Shown piece by piece: positions 16,293-25,117 of a stretch of DNA of 64,000 bases (position 1 is its first letter; each line of letters begins with the position of its first letter). The notes under the pieces were generated by a model, which saw nothing but the letters and a program-made list of their open reading frames with translations, did no database searches and had not been told where the DNA came from. This DNA is from an uncultured Bacilli bacterium. GTDB lineage: Bacteria; Bacillota_I; Bacilli_A; RF39; UBA660. The stretch covers positions 1 to 64,000 of the forward strand of contig CAJUBJ010000002.1 of the NCBI GenBank assembly GCA_910584655.1, read 5' to 3'. The position numbers were made by a program, and so were the translations under genes.

Positions 16293-17435
16293 GATTTTAC
16301 GTTTATTATTGGATATTATAATAGAAATAATTATAAATATTATGGAAAATATTAATAGAACTCCGCTATTTATAATAAATGGTTTTATAGAATCAAAGTT
16401 AAATACTTCGATAGTCTTTATTAAGTTATTTGAATTAATGAACCAATATGATGGTAGAATATGAGCAACTTTTAAAACACTAGTAGGTAAAAATTCTGTT
16501 GGAACAAATGACCCACATAAGAAGCTACTACCTAAAGCCACAACATTTACTATGCCATTTATTGCTTCTTTATTATTCATTAAATTGCCAATCAAAAAAG
16601 CAATGGTTAAAGCACAGAAAGAAAATATAAATGAATTTATAATATATAGAAGTCCATGTAAAGTAAACATTATACTTCCTACTGTGATGAAACTTATTAT
16701 TACATAGAACAACCACAAGATTGTAGCAAATAAGCTGTTGGATATTAATAAATACATATTATATTTTTTGTCACTCATACTACTTATGATTGTTCTCTTT
16801 CTAATTTTTTCGTTTTTGAAACTAGATAGAATCAAGCATATAACATAAATACTTCCACCTAATAAACAGTAGTTAGTAAAATTATAATATGATGTTGCTT
16901 TAGTAAGTGATGTTGTATCTAATTTTGTTGTCATTTCTATATTTATTTTATTATTTAAGTTTTTATTCATTTTAGATAGTAATTCTTCTTCAGATATATC
17001 ATTATTCAGATAAGCATTAGCTGTTTTTAAATATCTTTCTAGTAATAATTCTGCTAGACTTGCCTGATAGTCTCCTGTACTTTTAATTTTTATTTCTGGA
17101 TTTTTCTTTGATAAGAAATCTTTACTATAATTTTTAGGAATGTATATAACATAGTTTACATCGCGATAGAAAATAGCATCATTTATTTTTTCTTCAGTTG
17201 GTTCTATATCAATAATATTGCTATTCTCTGTCAAATAATTTATTAAGTTCTGGGTAAATGATTCTGAAGAATCATTATTTATTATTAAAATATCTGGACG
17301 CTCTGCAGTAAAATCCATTGTATTATCATTAGTACTGGTATTAATAGTACTAAATAGGACAAGAATTGCTGTATACAATATTATTGGTCCTTTACATTTA
17401 TTAACAACACGTAAGAATGCTTTAAATACTATCAT
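16287..17435 (-). CDS. ABC-2 type exporter permease, subunit 2
   Basis: A 382-residue permease of the ABC-2 (DrrB/YhgE-like) class. A first segment near 15-31 is followed by an outer loop of about 150 residues, then five segments from about residue 190 onward. The loop has the ITIDI-type features of two-permease ABC-2 exporters (DILIINNDSSESFT early in the loop). Its start overlaps the end of the sister permease gene by 14 bases. It forms a heterodimer with 17422-18600, energised by 18602-19537. Substrate unknown; a lipid, drug or peptide is plausible given the neighbourhood. Confidence 0.85.
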   Translation of the reverse strand: MIVFKAFLRVVNKCKGPIILYTAILVLFSTINTSTNDNTMDFTAERPDILIINNDSSESFTQNLINYLTENSNIIDIEPTEEKINDAIFYRDVNYVIYIPKNYSKDFLSKKNPEIKIKSTGDYQASLAELLLERYLKTANAYLNNDISEEELLSKMNKNLNNKINIEMTTKLDTTSLTKATSYYNFTNYCLLGGSIYVICLILSSFKNEKIRKRTIISSMSDKKYNMYLLISNSLFATILWLFYVIISFITVGSIMFTLHGLLYIINSFIFSFCALTIAFLIGNLMNNKEAINGIVNVVALGSSFLCGSFVPTEFLPTSVLKVAHILPSYWFINSNNLIKTIEVFNFDSIKPFIINSGVLLIFSIIFIIISIIISNNKRKID

Positions 17436-18600
17436 ATTTTTGCCTCCTTAAACAATAGATTGATATTGCTAGACACAGAGAAGAAAAGATTAATAAACTT
17501 ATAACATTAAAGTAAAATCTGTCAAATGTCTCATAGTAATATAGTGAATATAGTCCATCAGTAATCATATTAGCTGGGTTCAGTTTGTTTATGATTGGAA
17601 TATTTTTATCTATAACATATTTCATAGTAATTCCCATCATACCTGAAAGAAAGCAACCTAACATTGTAAAGGCGATAATAATACCTGTTTTGGTTTCTTC
17701 GTTTGATTTGAACAAACAAGAAACAACAATACCTAAAGATAGTCCAGCAAAGCTACCGACTATACTTAATAAAATAGTTAGTGGTAAATTAGATCCGTAA
17801 TCTACTTTAAGAATAAAGATAGTATAGATAAATAATAGAGCTACACCAACTAGTTGTGCTATGAAAGCTGCACTTGCGCTACTTAAAACTGTTATTAATT
17901 TTTTGGTTGGGGCAATAGATACTCTTTTCCCTGTACTACTCATGTTGGCTAGGTTTTTATTAATAGCAGTCATTCCAAGTATTCCACCATAAAGACAGGT
18001 CATTGCTATTAAAGTATAGTATTCTATCATAGTATAACTTAAATTTTGATTTGAAATATTTTTAATATTAGCTTGGCTATCAGTTACAATCGAAATTGCT
18101 TTATTTATTATTGCTTCATAGTCGATGTTATAGTTTTGATTTTCTAAAGATTTTTCTATTTCGCTTTCAGCAAGATTGGATATTAAATTAGAGTTTTCTA
18201 TTATTTCGTTAGTTACTTCAGAAAAGACGGTTTCATTTATTCCGCTAGATGTGACAACTATTTTGGGTTCATCTTCAATAATAAGATATCCACTTATTTT
18301 TCCTTCTGCAAGTAAAGATTTTGCATACTCTTCATCTGCATATTGTATGTTGAATATTTTATTATCATTATTTTCATCACTTAATGTTTCAAACGATTCT
18401 TTTAAAATATTGTTATTTTTGAAATTATCATTATTAACAATTGCAATATCAATAATATCTAGTCGTTCATTATTTTCAATATCAGAAAACGCTAAATTGA
18501 AGAAAGTTCCTAAGATAAGAGGAAAAGCGAATGTCCAGAAGATTAATGATTTGCTTTTAAAAAGTGTTTTTAAACTATATTTAAAGTTATGAATAAACAT
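17422..18600 (-). CDS. ABC-2 type exporter permease, subunit 1
   Basis: A 392-residue ABC-2 permease, sister to 16287-17435. First segment near 20-36, an outer loop of about 150 residues (IDIAIVNNDNFKNN early), and five or six segments from about 195 to the C-terminus; the region LLGMTAINKNLANMSSTGKR is typical of the family. The start lies one base after the ATPase stop, so it is translationally coupled. The antisense ORF inside it on the plus strand is a shadow. Confidence 0.86.
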   Translation of the reverse strand: MFIHNFKYSLKTLFKSKSLIFWTFAFPLILGTFFNLAFSDIENNERLDIIDIAIVNNDNFKNNNILKESFETLSDENNDNKIFNIQYADEEYAKSLLAEGKISGYLIIEDEPKIVVTSSGINETVFSEVTNEIIENSNLISNLAESEIEKSLENQNYNIDYEAIINKAISIVTDSQANIKNISNQNLSYTMIEYYTLIAMTCLYGGILGMTAINKNLANMSSTGKRVSIAPTKKLITVLSSASAAFIAQLVGVALLFIYTIFILKVDYGSNLPLTILLSIVGSFAGLSLGIVVSCLFKSNEETKTGIIIAFTMLGCFLSGMMGITMKYVIDKNIPIINKLNPANMITDGLYSLYYYETFDRFYFNVISLLIFSSLCLAISIYCLRRQKYDSI

Positions 18601-18601
18601 T

Positions 18602-19537
18602 TTAATCTCTTAGTCCTTTCCCTGTTAATTCTAGAAAAACATCATTTAGTGTTGGTCTTTCTGAGAATATTTTGTTATATGCAATTTTTTCTTTTTTTAA
18701 ATAATCAATCAAATCAACCAAGTTGTTTTTTCCTTTTGTATAGGTAATCAATAGAATATTATTGTTATAAGTAACTGAGTCAACATTTTTTATCTTACTT
18801 ATTTTGTCTATGTAGCTTGTATCTAGGTCCATTACTTCAACACTTATTTTTTCTTCTATTTTGGCTAGTGATTTTAACTCATCTATAGTGCCAGTTGCAA
18901 TAATTTTTCCTAAGTCTAGTATTATTACACGATCACATAATATTTCTACTTCTTCCATATAGTGAGTTGTATAAATTATGGTTGCTCCATTATCTCTTAA
19001 TTTTTTTATTCCATCTAAAATATTATTTCTGCTTTGAGGATCGACAGCAACAGTTGGTTCATCTAAAAATATTAGTTTTGGTTTATGAGCTATTCCACAA
19101 GCGATATTAAGTCTTCTAAGTAATCCACCAGATAGTTGTTTTGGATAGAATTTTTTGAAGTCTTCAAGACCTACTAATTTAAGTGCATCTTCAATATATT
19201 CTTTACGAACATCTTTATCTTTTATATATAATCCACAGAAATAATCAATGTTATCATATACATTTAGTTCATCAAATACAGCGATATCTTGAAAAATTAC
19301 ACCTATTCTTTTTTTTATATTGTAAGCATTAGGAGACATATCTGTATCAAATATTTTTATATTTCCCTCGTAATTTAATAATGATAAAATACAGTTTATT
19401 GTAGTTGATTTACCACTACCATTTGGACCAAGAAGTCCTAGTATTTCTCCTTCTCTTACTTCAAGTGATAAATCATCAACTGCTTTAAGACTCTTATAAT
19501 CTTTTGTTAAATGTTTTACTTCAATTATTTTTTTCAT
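18602..19537 (-). CDS. ABC-2 exporter ATP-binding protein
   Basis: A 311-residue ATPase of the DrrA/NatA-like class. Walker A GPNGSGKSTTI near 38, Q-loop IGVIFQDIAVF, signature LSGGLLRRL, Walker B LIFLDEPTVAVDPQSR and switch His in TTHYMEE. A C-terminal domain of about 80 residues follows. First gene of the three-gene exporter operon 16.3-19.5 kb. An AAGGAGAATATT site precedes the ATG. No operator of the kind found at 12.9, 16.2 and 49.1 kb is visible upstream, so this operon is regulated differently. Confidence 0.92.
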   Translation of the reverse strand: MKKIIEVKHLTKDYKSLKAVDDLSLEVREGEILGLLGPNGSGKSTTINCILSLLNYEGNIKIFDTDMSPNAYNIKKRIGVIFQDIAVFDELNVYDNIDYFCGLYIKDKDVRKEYIEDALKLVGLEDFKKFYPKQLSGGLLRRLNIACGIAHKPKLIFLDEPTVAVDPQSRNNILDGIKKLRDNGATIIYTTHYMEEVEILCDRVIILDLGKIIATGTIDELKSLAKIEEKISVEVMDLDTSYIDKISKIKNVDSVTYNNNILLITYTKGKNNLVDLIDYLKKEKIAYNKIFSERPTLNDVFLELTGKGLRD

Positions 19538-19602
19538 AAAATATTCTCCTTAATTTATTTGATTATACCATAAGTTTTTTATTTTTATTATTTTTTATAT
19601 AA

Positions 19603-19628
19603 AGAAAAAGTACTCTATATGAGTACTT
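19603..19628 (-). terminator. terminator after the 533-residue membrane protein gene
   Basis: Stem AAGTACTC/GAGTACTT around TATAT with a T-rich run on the minus strand; overlaps the end of the gene. Confidence 0.7.
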
Positions 19629-21228
19629 AGTATATTCTTTCTACTTCGATAATTGAGTTATCAGTTTCGTAATAACCTATTTTAATAGTGTCTCCTACTT
19701 TTGTGAATGGAAGGTTATCACTTAAACTAATAGACATCTTATATTTTTTGGATGCTGATGTAACATAGTAGTTTGTATATCCATTTATAATGGCAGTATT
19801 AATGTTTTCTACTTTTATTTCTTCAATAACTAGTTCGTCATCTTGAGCTTCTTTTTTAGTACTTGCTAAGTAATTATCTTTAGCTGTTATTATACCTTTT
19901 GATGAATCAGTAACTACAACTTTTTGATAGTCTTTAACATCGACAAATCCATACATTTTTACAAGACCGCTTGAATCTTTTAAACTTACTAAATATGTTG
20001 GTTTACCATTTAAGTTAATTAGTAATGGGAAAGTTGATTTATATCCCATATCTTGAACTTGACCTTCAGCACTACTCATAGCACTATATTCTTCTGCTCC
20101 AGGGACATTGTAATATGTAGTTTCACCAGTACGCATGTTAGTTAGGATAAATCCTAAATTTGATTCGTCACTTACAACACTAGTGATACCAGTATACAAA
20201 TAAACGTCATCGTTCATAGCTAAATAGTTATAGCCTTCTGTTGTATTAACAACATTTTTTTGACCAAAAATACTATTGAAGAAACCATTTTTGTATGTAC
20301 CCCAATCATCTACTTGTTCAATAATTAAACTAGCTGAGTATGCAATATCTACCCATGTTGGAATGTCTTCATTTTTATATTTTTTAGATTCTCCTGTTAT
20401 TGGATCAAATATTATAACACCTGTTACTTTAGCTTTTAATCCTACTGCAGTATATTTAATCGTTGGAATTATATAGTATGGTTTTCCTTCATTATCTATT
20501 TCAAATGAGATGCGTCCAAAGTTTGTTGTAGGATAATCAAATCTTAATTTTCTTTCTAATTTTTCGTTAAACATTGCACTAGTTGAATATTTCATACCTT
20601 TTTCCAAACGAACTAAATTTGATTCTCCAGTTACACTATCTACTGTAATATAACCTACTATTCCACTTTTACGATTAGTAAACCATTTAATTTCATCGGC
20701 GTATTCTAATGGAGTTACTCTTAATATTGAATTATTATAATTTATTTGTGTATATAAATCAGATACTTTGTATTGAGATACTAGTTCACTCATTTGTCCC
20801 ATTACTCTATCTCCTAAAACTTGAGACGAAGCTTTATCAAGTAATGGCAATTGACTAAAATCTACTTCATGAATGTCCTCTGTAAAATTGCCATTTTCAT
20901 TTACAGATATTCTTGTTTGATAACTTTTAGCATTAAATATTGGAGAACATATAAAGTTAACTACCATAATTATAATGAATACTCCAAATACTGCACCAAA
21001 GCCATAAATTAATGGTTCTGATAGTGAATTGGCATTTATTAATTTTCCTTTTCTAAATAAGACTGTTTTATTTCTTTCAATACTTTCTAATAAAGTAAAT
21101 ATGATTATTAGAAATCCTATAAAAAAATAGAATCCAATATTATTTAAATTAATTGCTGGTAATGTAAAATAATATAGTATTGCTCCTAATATTAATGTTA
21201 TTACGATATTTATAATCCTTTTTATCAT
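19627..21228 (-). CDS. large membrane protein with extracytoplasmic beta-rich domains
   Basis: A 533-residue protein. Three hydrophobic segments lie in the first 95 residues (about 5-21, 32-48 and 72-92); the remaining 440 residues are probably outside the cell. The outer part holds repeated units of about 90 residues with phrases such as GIVGYITVDSVTGES, GVIIFDPITGES and GFILTNMRTGET. These resemble PepSY-type beta/alpha units, but I cannot assign them. The last 60 residues look like a small beta-barrel (KVGDTIKIGYYETDNS). I recognise it as a kind of protein conserved in Bacillota without knowing a function. Monocistronic, with its own terminator; less AT-rich than neighbouring genes, which argues for an old core gene. 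Confidence 0.75.
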   Translation of the reverse strand: MIKRIINIVITLILGAILYYFTLPAINLNNIGFYFFIGFLIIIFTLLESIERNKTVLFRKGKLINANSLSEPLIYGFGAVFGVFIIIMVVNFICSPIFNAKSYQTRISVNENGNFTEDIHEVDFSQLPLLDKASSQVLGDRVMGQMSELVSQYKVSDLYTQINYNNSILRVTPLEYADEIKWFTNRKSGIVGYITVDSVTGESNLVRLEKGMKYSTSAMFNEKLERKLRFDYPTTNFGRISFEIDNEGKPYYIIPTIKYTAVGLKAKVTGVIIFDPITGESKKYKNEDIPTWVDIAYSASLIIEQVDDWGTYKNGFFNSIFGQKNVVNTTEGYNYLAMNDDVYLYTGITSVVSDESNLGFILTNMRTGETTYYNVPGAEEYSAMSSAEGQVQDMGYKSTFPLLINLNGKPTYLVSLKDSSGLVKMYGFVDVKDYQKVVVTDSSKGIITAKDNYLASTKKEAQDDELVIEEIKVENINTAIINGYTNYYVTSASKKYKMSISLSDNLPFTKVGDTIKIGYYETDNSIIEVERIY

Positions 21229-21302
21229 TTTTTCACCTATTCTTTCTTAAAGATATTGTAACATACTTTCTATAATTATATTCTTAAATATTATTAAAAA
21301 TT

Positions 21303-21328
21303 AAAAAAAGACCTGCATTGGTCTTTTT
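21303..21328 (-). terminator. intrinsic terminator
   Basis: AAAAAGACC-TGCATT-GGTCTTTTT, symmetric A/T tails; on the minus strand it ends the unit containing 21458-22086. Confidence 0.75.
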
Positions 21329-21331
21329 AAG

Positions 21332-21448
21332 CTATTGTTGATTAAAACTACTTTCATAAATATCAATAATACTAGAAATAAATCTTGCTTCTGCTTGCTC
21401 TTCTTCAGTTCCTGCAACCACTTGCAATCCATATGTTTTATAGGTGGA
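21332..21448 (-). pseudogene. probable C-terminal gene fragment without a start
   Basis: A stop-free minus-strand frame reads ...TYGLQVVAGTEEEQAEARF and continues to IYESSFNQQ before a TAG. The composition (Glu/Ala-rich, higher G+C than the flanks) looks coding, but there is no start codon or ribosome-binding site and the frame is closed by a stop just upstream. It is best read as the tail of a lost gene. I cannot name it. Confidence 0.35.
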
Positions 21449-21457
21449 GGTTTATAG

Positions 21458-21712
21458 TTATTTATCTTTCCAATACCACCATTTTAGTTTTTCCTCATTT
21501 AAATTTTCTTTGTTTTCAGCATAATAAACAGCCATTTTAAACAAGTATAATTGACATTTGTCTACTTTAAAACCTTTTTTATTACAATCTAATTTGTATA
21601 ACTCTTCAGGATTTTTTCCTACTAAGTCTTCAACACAATTAATGCCAATATCTATCAATGATTCTTTGGTTCTTTTTCCAACGTTTGGAATTGTTGTAAG
21701 ATTTGTTTTCAT
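21458..21712 (-). CDS. small helix-hairpin-helix protein (Cdd1/pathogenicity-locus type)
   Basis: An 84-residue protein. TIPNVGKRTKESLIDIGI is a helix-hairpin-helix DNA-binding turn, followed by EELYKLDCNKKGFKVDKCQLY and a Trp-rich end KWWYWKDK. Size and order match the Cdd1 (PF11731) family of small HhH proteins, whose role is unknown. Starts 14 bases after the NTF2-like gene, so probably co-transcribed. It is not closely related to the TfoX-C protein at 33522, although both use a similar HhH fold. Confidence 0.75.
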   Translation of the reverse strand: MKTNLTTIPNVGKRTKESLIDIGINCVEDLVGKNPEELYKLDCNKKGFKVDKCQLYLFKMAVYYAENKENLNEEKLKWWYWKDK

Positions 21713-21726
21713 TATAATTTTTCCTT

Positions 21727-22086
21727 TTAGTATTCTATTAATGTTATATTTTCTTTAAATTCTGTTGCTTGATGGTAAAGAAGTTTTAAATTAGAATCCA
21801 TTGTCCATATTGATGTACGATAATATATTTTATCTTGGGACTTGGTTATATAATGGATTAAATAAGTTTTCTCATCTATTTGTTGATATTCATAATTGTA
21901 AATTGTAATAGATCTATCTTCTTTACATACAAGAAGAGAGTCTATTGTATCTTTTTTATGGAATAAATATCCACTTTTACCACATTCAATAAATTTATCA
22001 TCAATTGTTTTTTCTAACCATTCTTTATTAGATATATATTCTAGTTTAAATAAGTTTTTTTCTAATGTTAGTATTTCTTTATTCAT
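21727..22086 (-). CDS. NTF2-like / DUF4440 domain protein
   Basis: A 119-residue single-domain protein with the SnoaL/NTF2-like pattern: an initial helix (LTLEKNLFKLEYISNKEWLEKTIDDKF), then the turn FIECGKSGYLFHKKDTI and four or five beta strands ending SIWTMDSNLKLLYHQATEF. This is the arrangement of DUF4440 proteins. No signal peptide. Ligand or enzymatic role unknown. Probably the first gene of a two-gene unit with 21458-21712. Confidence 0.72.
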   Translation of the reverse strand: MNKEILTLEKNLFKLEYISNKEWLEKTIDDKFIECGKSGYLFHKKDTIDSLLVCKEDRSITIYNYEYQQIDEKTYLIHYITKSQDKIYYRTSIWTMDSNLKLLYHQATEFKENITLIEY

Positions 22087-22113
22087 GGTATCACCTGTTT
22101 TAATTTTATCATG

Positions 22114-22142
22114 AAAAAAGCAAATCTTGTTTAAAACTTGCT
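22114..22142 (-). terminator. terminator after the metallophosphoesterase gene
   Basis: Ten-base-pair stem with two G-U pairs (AGCAAGTTTT/AAGATTTGCT) followed by a T-run; overlaps the stop of 22141-22926. Confidence 0.65.
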
Positions 22143-22926
22143 AATTATTATTTTTTAATTCTTCTAAGATCTTTTTATTTTTACCACGGTACTTGGCTTT
22201 TAATAGTTCACTTTCATATTGGTCATAATCTGGTATCTCGTTAGATACAGCTAGTTCTAATTCTTTTTTTATATCATATGGCACTCTAACAAAAGTAATA
22301 GATAAAGATGAACGCTCTTTAGAGTTTAAATTACCTTCAACAATACAATAATGAGCTTGGGTCATTTCTTGCATTTCGGTATCATCATCTACCACATTAG
22401 ATATCTCTAGTGAATTACCTACACTTCCTACATTAATGATTGTTTTATTTTTTATCTTTTCTAAATATTGTTTATGAATGTCTCCATAAAATATAATATC
22501 TGGAACAATGTTATTTTCGTCTTCAAAAAGATCAAGCTTTTCTTCCGTTGATGCTGTGTCTAATGTTCTTTTGTTTAGATTGTTTTTTGTTGCATGAAAT
22601 AATCTTACTAAACTGCCACTTATATATAAGTCTTTATACATTGGTAGATTATTTAAATATTCTATTCTTTCGCTACCTAATTTATTTTTATACCAAATAG
22701 CATGTTCGTAATTAAGATTAACAGCGTAGTCATCACAGTTTCCTTTAATAATTAAATCACAATTACTCTGAATTAGGTCTAAGGATTCACATGGTGATGA
22801 ACCTTTTAAAACAATGTCTCCTAAACAATATATTTTATTTATATTGCGACTTTCAATATCTTTTAATACTTCTTTTAAAGCAACAATGTTAGAATGTATA
22901 TCTGAAATTATAGCGATTTTATCCAT
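22141..22926 (-). CDS. metallophosphoesterase (calcineurin-like, YfcE-related)
   Basis: A 261-residue cytoplasmic hydrolase. It shows the metal-ligand blocks in order: SDIHSN near residue 8, GDIV near 37, GNCDD near 63, FHAT near 113 and GDIHKQ near 147 (the last in place of the usual GHTH). The fold is that of predicted phosphodiesterases such as YfcE. The C-terminal 70 residues are charged and helical. Substrate unknown. Preceded by an AGGTGTCAT site and followed by a hairpin terminator, so a single-gene unit. Confidence 0.86.
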   Translation of the reverse strand: MDKIAIISDIHSNIVALKEVLKDIESRNINKIYCLGDIVLKGSSPCESLDLIQSNCDLIIKGNCDDYAVNLNYEHAIWYKNKLGSERIEYLNNLPMYKDLYISGSLVRLFHATKNNLNKRTLDTASTEEKLDLFEDENNIVPDIIFYGDIHKQYLEKIKNKTIINVGSVGNSLEISNVVDDDTEMQEMTQAHYCIVEGNLNSKERSSLSITFVRVPYDIKKELELAVSNEIPDYDQYESELLKAKYRGKNKKILEELKNNN

Positions 22927-22983
22927 ATGACACCTCTTGATTTTTTATTTATTTCTACATATATATTTTAACATAATAATCAG

Positions 22984-24135
22984 TTATTGTTCTTTATTTT
23001 CTTCGAACATTTTTTCAAAATATTTTTCTATAAAGTAATTGTCTTCCATTCTTTTTTCAACATAAGTATTAAATTTTTCTTCTTTTTTTATTTCATTATA
23101 ATTAGGATATACTTCTTTTACTTTATCTTTAGTTACTTTATAACTATTAGCTGTAAAATTATATGTTATGTAATCTACATTTTCTATAAGATGAAATATT
23201 GAAATTGTATTATATATGAGAGCTTTTTCTAAGTATAAATTTTCTTTAACATACCAATCTGTAACATGATAGTTTATTATTAATCCTAAATTAGTAAAAT
23301 CTATTTCAAAAACATAACCATGTTCAGATAAAGGAAGATTACTTATTAAGTTTCCAGTATTACTATTATCCCCTAAATATTTGTTTTGATATTTTATAAT
23401 ATTTTTATATGCAGTTTTATTTCTGTTAAATGGTACTATTGGAATATTATCTTCATTGTATTCTTTTTTTGTATCAATAATATAATATTCATTTTTAGTG
23501 TTATAGTTTATACGATATACATTATAAAATGGTGCTCTGTAAATTATCATTTTATCTCCTGTTTCCTTAAGATAAGAAAATCTAGGTGGTAAATTATTTA
23601 AGTAAACATTTGTAAAATCAATTATGACTAAAGCTAATAGTGTAAGAATAAAATAAGTAATATTAAGTAAAATTCTTAGAATATTATTTTTTATTTTATT
23701 AAATTTTATAACTCCAATAAGTGATATGATTACACCGATTATTGAATAGATTGAACCCCAGCTACTTTCTGATGGAAATATGGTAAATGCTATGAAAATT
23801 ATAGCAAGACCAATAACAAATAAGATTTCTGATATGATTTTGTCTTTATTTAAGACTATTTTTGTTGTGTAGTTTATTGTGTCAATAATGTTTTCTTCTA
23901 GTTTTTCTTGATAGTTTTCCTCGTTAATTTTTTCCCCACTCATAAGTTCATTTATTGTTATATCTAAAACATCACATAGTGGTTTATATATTGATAAGTC
24001 TGGCATGCAACGAGCATTTTCCCAATTGCTTATTGTTTTATCTGATACTCCTAGTTTTTCTGCTAATTCTGTTTGTGTCATTTTTAAATCTTTACGACAT
24101 TTGGAAATAAATTTTCCGATTTTTTCTTGATTCAT
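22984..24135 (-). CDS. XRE regulator with membrane segments and a DUF4825-like outer domain
   Basis: A 383-residue one-component regulator. Residues 5-60 form an XRE helix-turn-helix (TQTELAEKLGVSDKTISNWENARC). A linker leads to about three hydrophobic segments (roughly 103-180). The C-terminal 190 residues include YKNIIKYQNKYLGDNSNTGNLISNLPL, which is the core pattern of DUF4825. The layout suggests that an outside signal controls DNA binding. Likely monocistronic, with no obvious target gene beside it. One of nine XRE genes in the window. Confidence 0.82.
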   Translation of the reverse strand: MNQEKIGKFISKCRKDLKMTQTELAEKLGVSDKTISNWENARCMPDLSIYKPLCDVLDITINELMSGEKINEENYQEKLEENIIDTINYTTKIVLNKDKIISEILFVIGLAIIFIAFTIFPSESSWGSIYSIIGVIISLIGVIKFNKIKNNILRILLNITYFILTLLALVIIDFTNVYLNNLPPRFSYLKETGDKMIIYRAPFYNVYRINYNTKNEYYIIDTKKEYNEDNIPIVPFNRNKTAYKNIIKYQNKYLGDNSNTGNLISNLPLSEHGYVFEIDFTNLGLIINYHVTDWYVKENLYLEKALIYNTISIFHLIENVDYITYNFTANSYKVTKDKVKEVYPNYNEIKKEEKFNTYVEKRMEDNYFIEKYFEKMFEENKEQ

Positions 24136-24210
24136 ATTCTTCCTTCTTTCTTAAAATAAGTTTATACTTTTAAATATACTTTTAACAGGAAACATTTTGA
24201 GAGTTCTATT

Positions 24211-24234
24211 AAAAAAAGAGGTTTTTATAAACCT
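24211..24234 (-). terminator. terminator after the XRE/Gly-repeat gene
   Basis: AGGTTT-TTAT-AAACCT stem with a T-run on the minus strand, overlapping the end of 24225-24986. Confidence 0.65.
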
Positions 24235-24986
24235 GCTTTTGAAAATATTGATGCAATGATTTTCCATATATTAGGAAATTCTTGCAAGATAGTTTTTTTT
24301 ATCTCACTGGATGTTTCTGATGATACTTCTGATGACAAATATGTTATTGTTCCATCAACATAATCACCTATGGCGATATATCCGTTTGCATAACCACCAG
24401 CTGCTATGTCTTTTGCAATAGCACAGCCACCTATAGCATAGATACCAATAGCTAATCCACCGATAGCTAAAAAGCCTAAAGCAAATGCACCAATTGCTAT
24501 ACTACCAATAGATATGCAACCAATTGATAGAAGTAGAGCTAAAGCAATACATCCTAATGAAATAATTCCTAACGATATTACCCCTAGAGCAACTATGCCA
24601 TAAGAAATAACTCCTAGTGAGAATACCCCTTTAGCAATATTGCCAAATGCAAATATTCCTTTTGCAGTTCTAAAGTTTCCTATCCCGTATCCAATATTTA
24701 TATGAACTAGTGGTATTTGTCCTATCTTTGTTTTACTTACATATTCATAATAATTTTTATGATTCTTGTACGTAACTATAGTTTTTGTTATTTTGTTTCC
24801 TACTAATTCATCAATACTAATTTCAAATATTTTTGATAATTCATATAATTTGTCTAATTCTGGAGTTGTTTCACTATTCTCCCATTTACTGATTGTTTGC
24901 CTTGCAACACCTAATTTTTCTCCTAATTCTTCTTGTGATAGATTTGCATTTTTACGTAATTTAATTAAATTTTCACTAAATTTCAT
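24225..24986 (-). CDS. XRE regulator fused to a Gly-pentad repeat domain
   Basis: A 253-residue protein. Residues 1-60 are an XRE domain (SQEELGEKLGVARQTISKWENS). From about 97 to 200 the chain is a strikingly regular five-residue repeat, roughly [IVF]-[AS]-x-G-x, for example FSLGVISYGIVALG, IAIGAFALGFLAIG and IGIYAIGG, with about 17 units. Pentad repeats normally wind into a right-handed beta-helix, but here the small and hydrophobic residues and Gly suggest either a compact hydrophobic solenoid or membrane association. A polar tail of about 45 residues follows. Function unknown; perhaps a membrane or cell-surface sensor. Confidence 0.8.
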   Translation of the reverse strand: MKFSENLIKLRKNANLSQEELGEKLGVARQTISKWENSETTPELDKLYELSKIFEISIDELVGNKITKTIVTYKNHKNYYEYVSKTKIGQIPLVHINIGYGIGNFRTAKGIFAFGNIAKGVFSLGVISYGIVALGVISLGIISLGCIALALLLSIGCISIGSIAIGAFALGFLAIGGLAIGIYAIGGCAIAKDIAAGGYANGYIAIGDYVDGTITYLSSEVSSETSSEIKKTILQEFPNIWKIIASIFSKAGL

Positions 24987-25117
24987 TTTTTATTAATCCT
25001 TTCGTTTTTAAATATTAAAATTGATTTAATATCTAAAACATTATATATTTTTTACAAATAAATAATCTACCATTTTTAGAAGTCAATTTGTCCCGTAAAA
25101 ATAACATATACTAAATA

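Noticed and set aside
18176..18592. 138-codon plus-strand ORF opposite the ABC-2 permease
   Set aside because: It lies entirely within a well-supported permease gene; no ribosome-binding site, and it reads as an antisense shadow.
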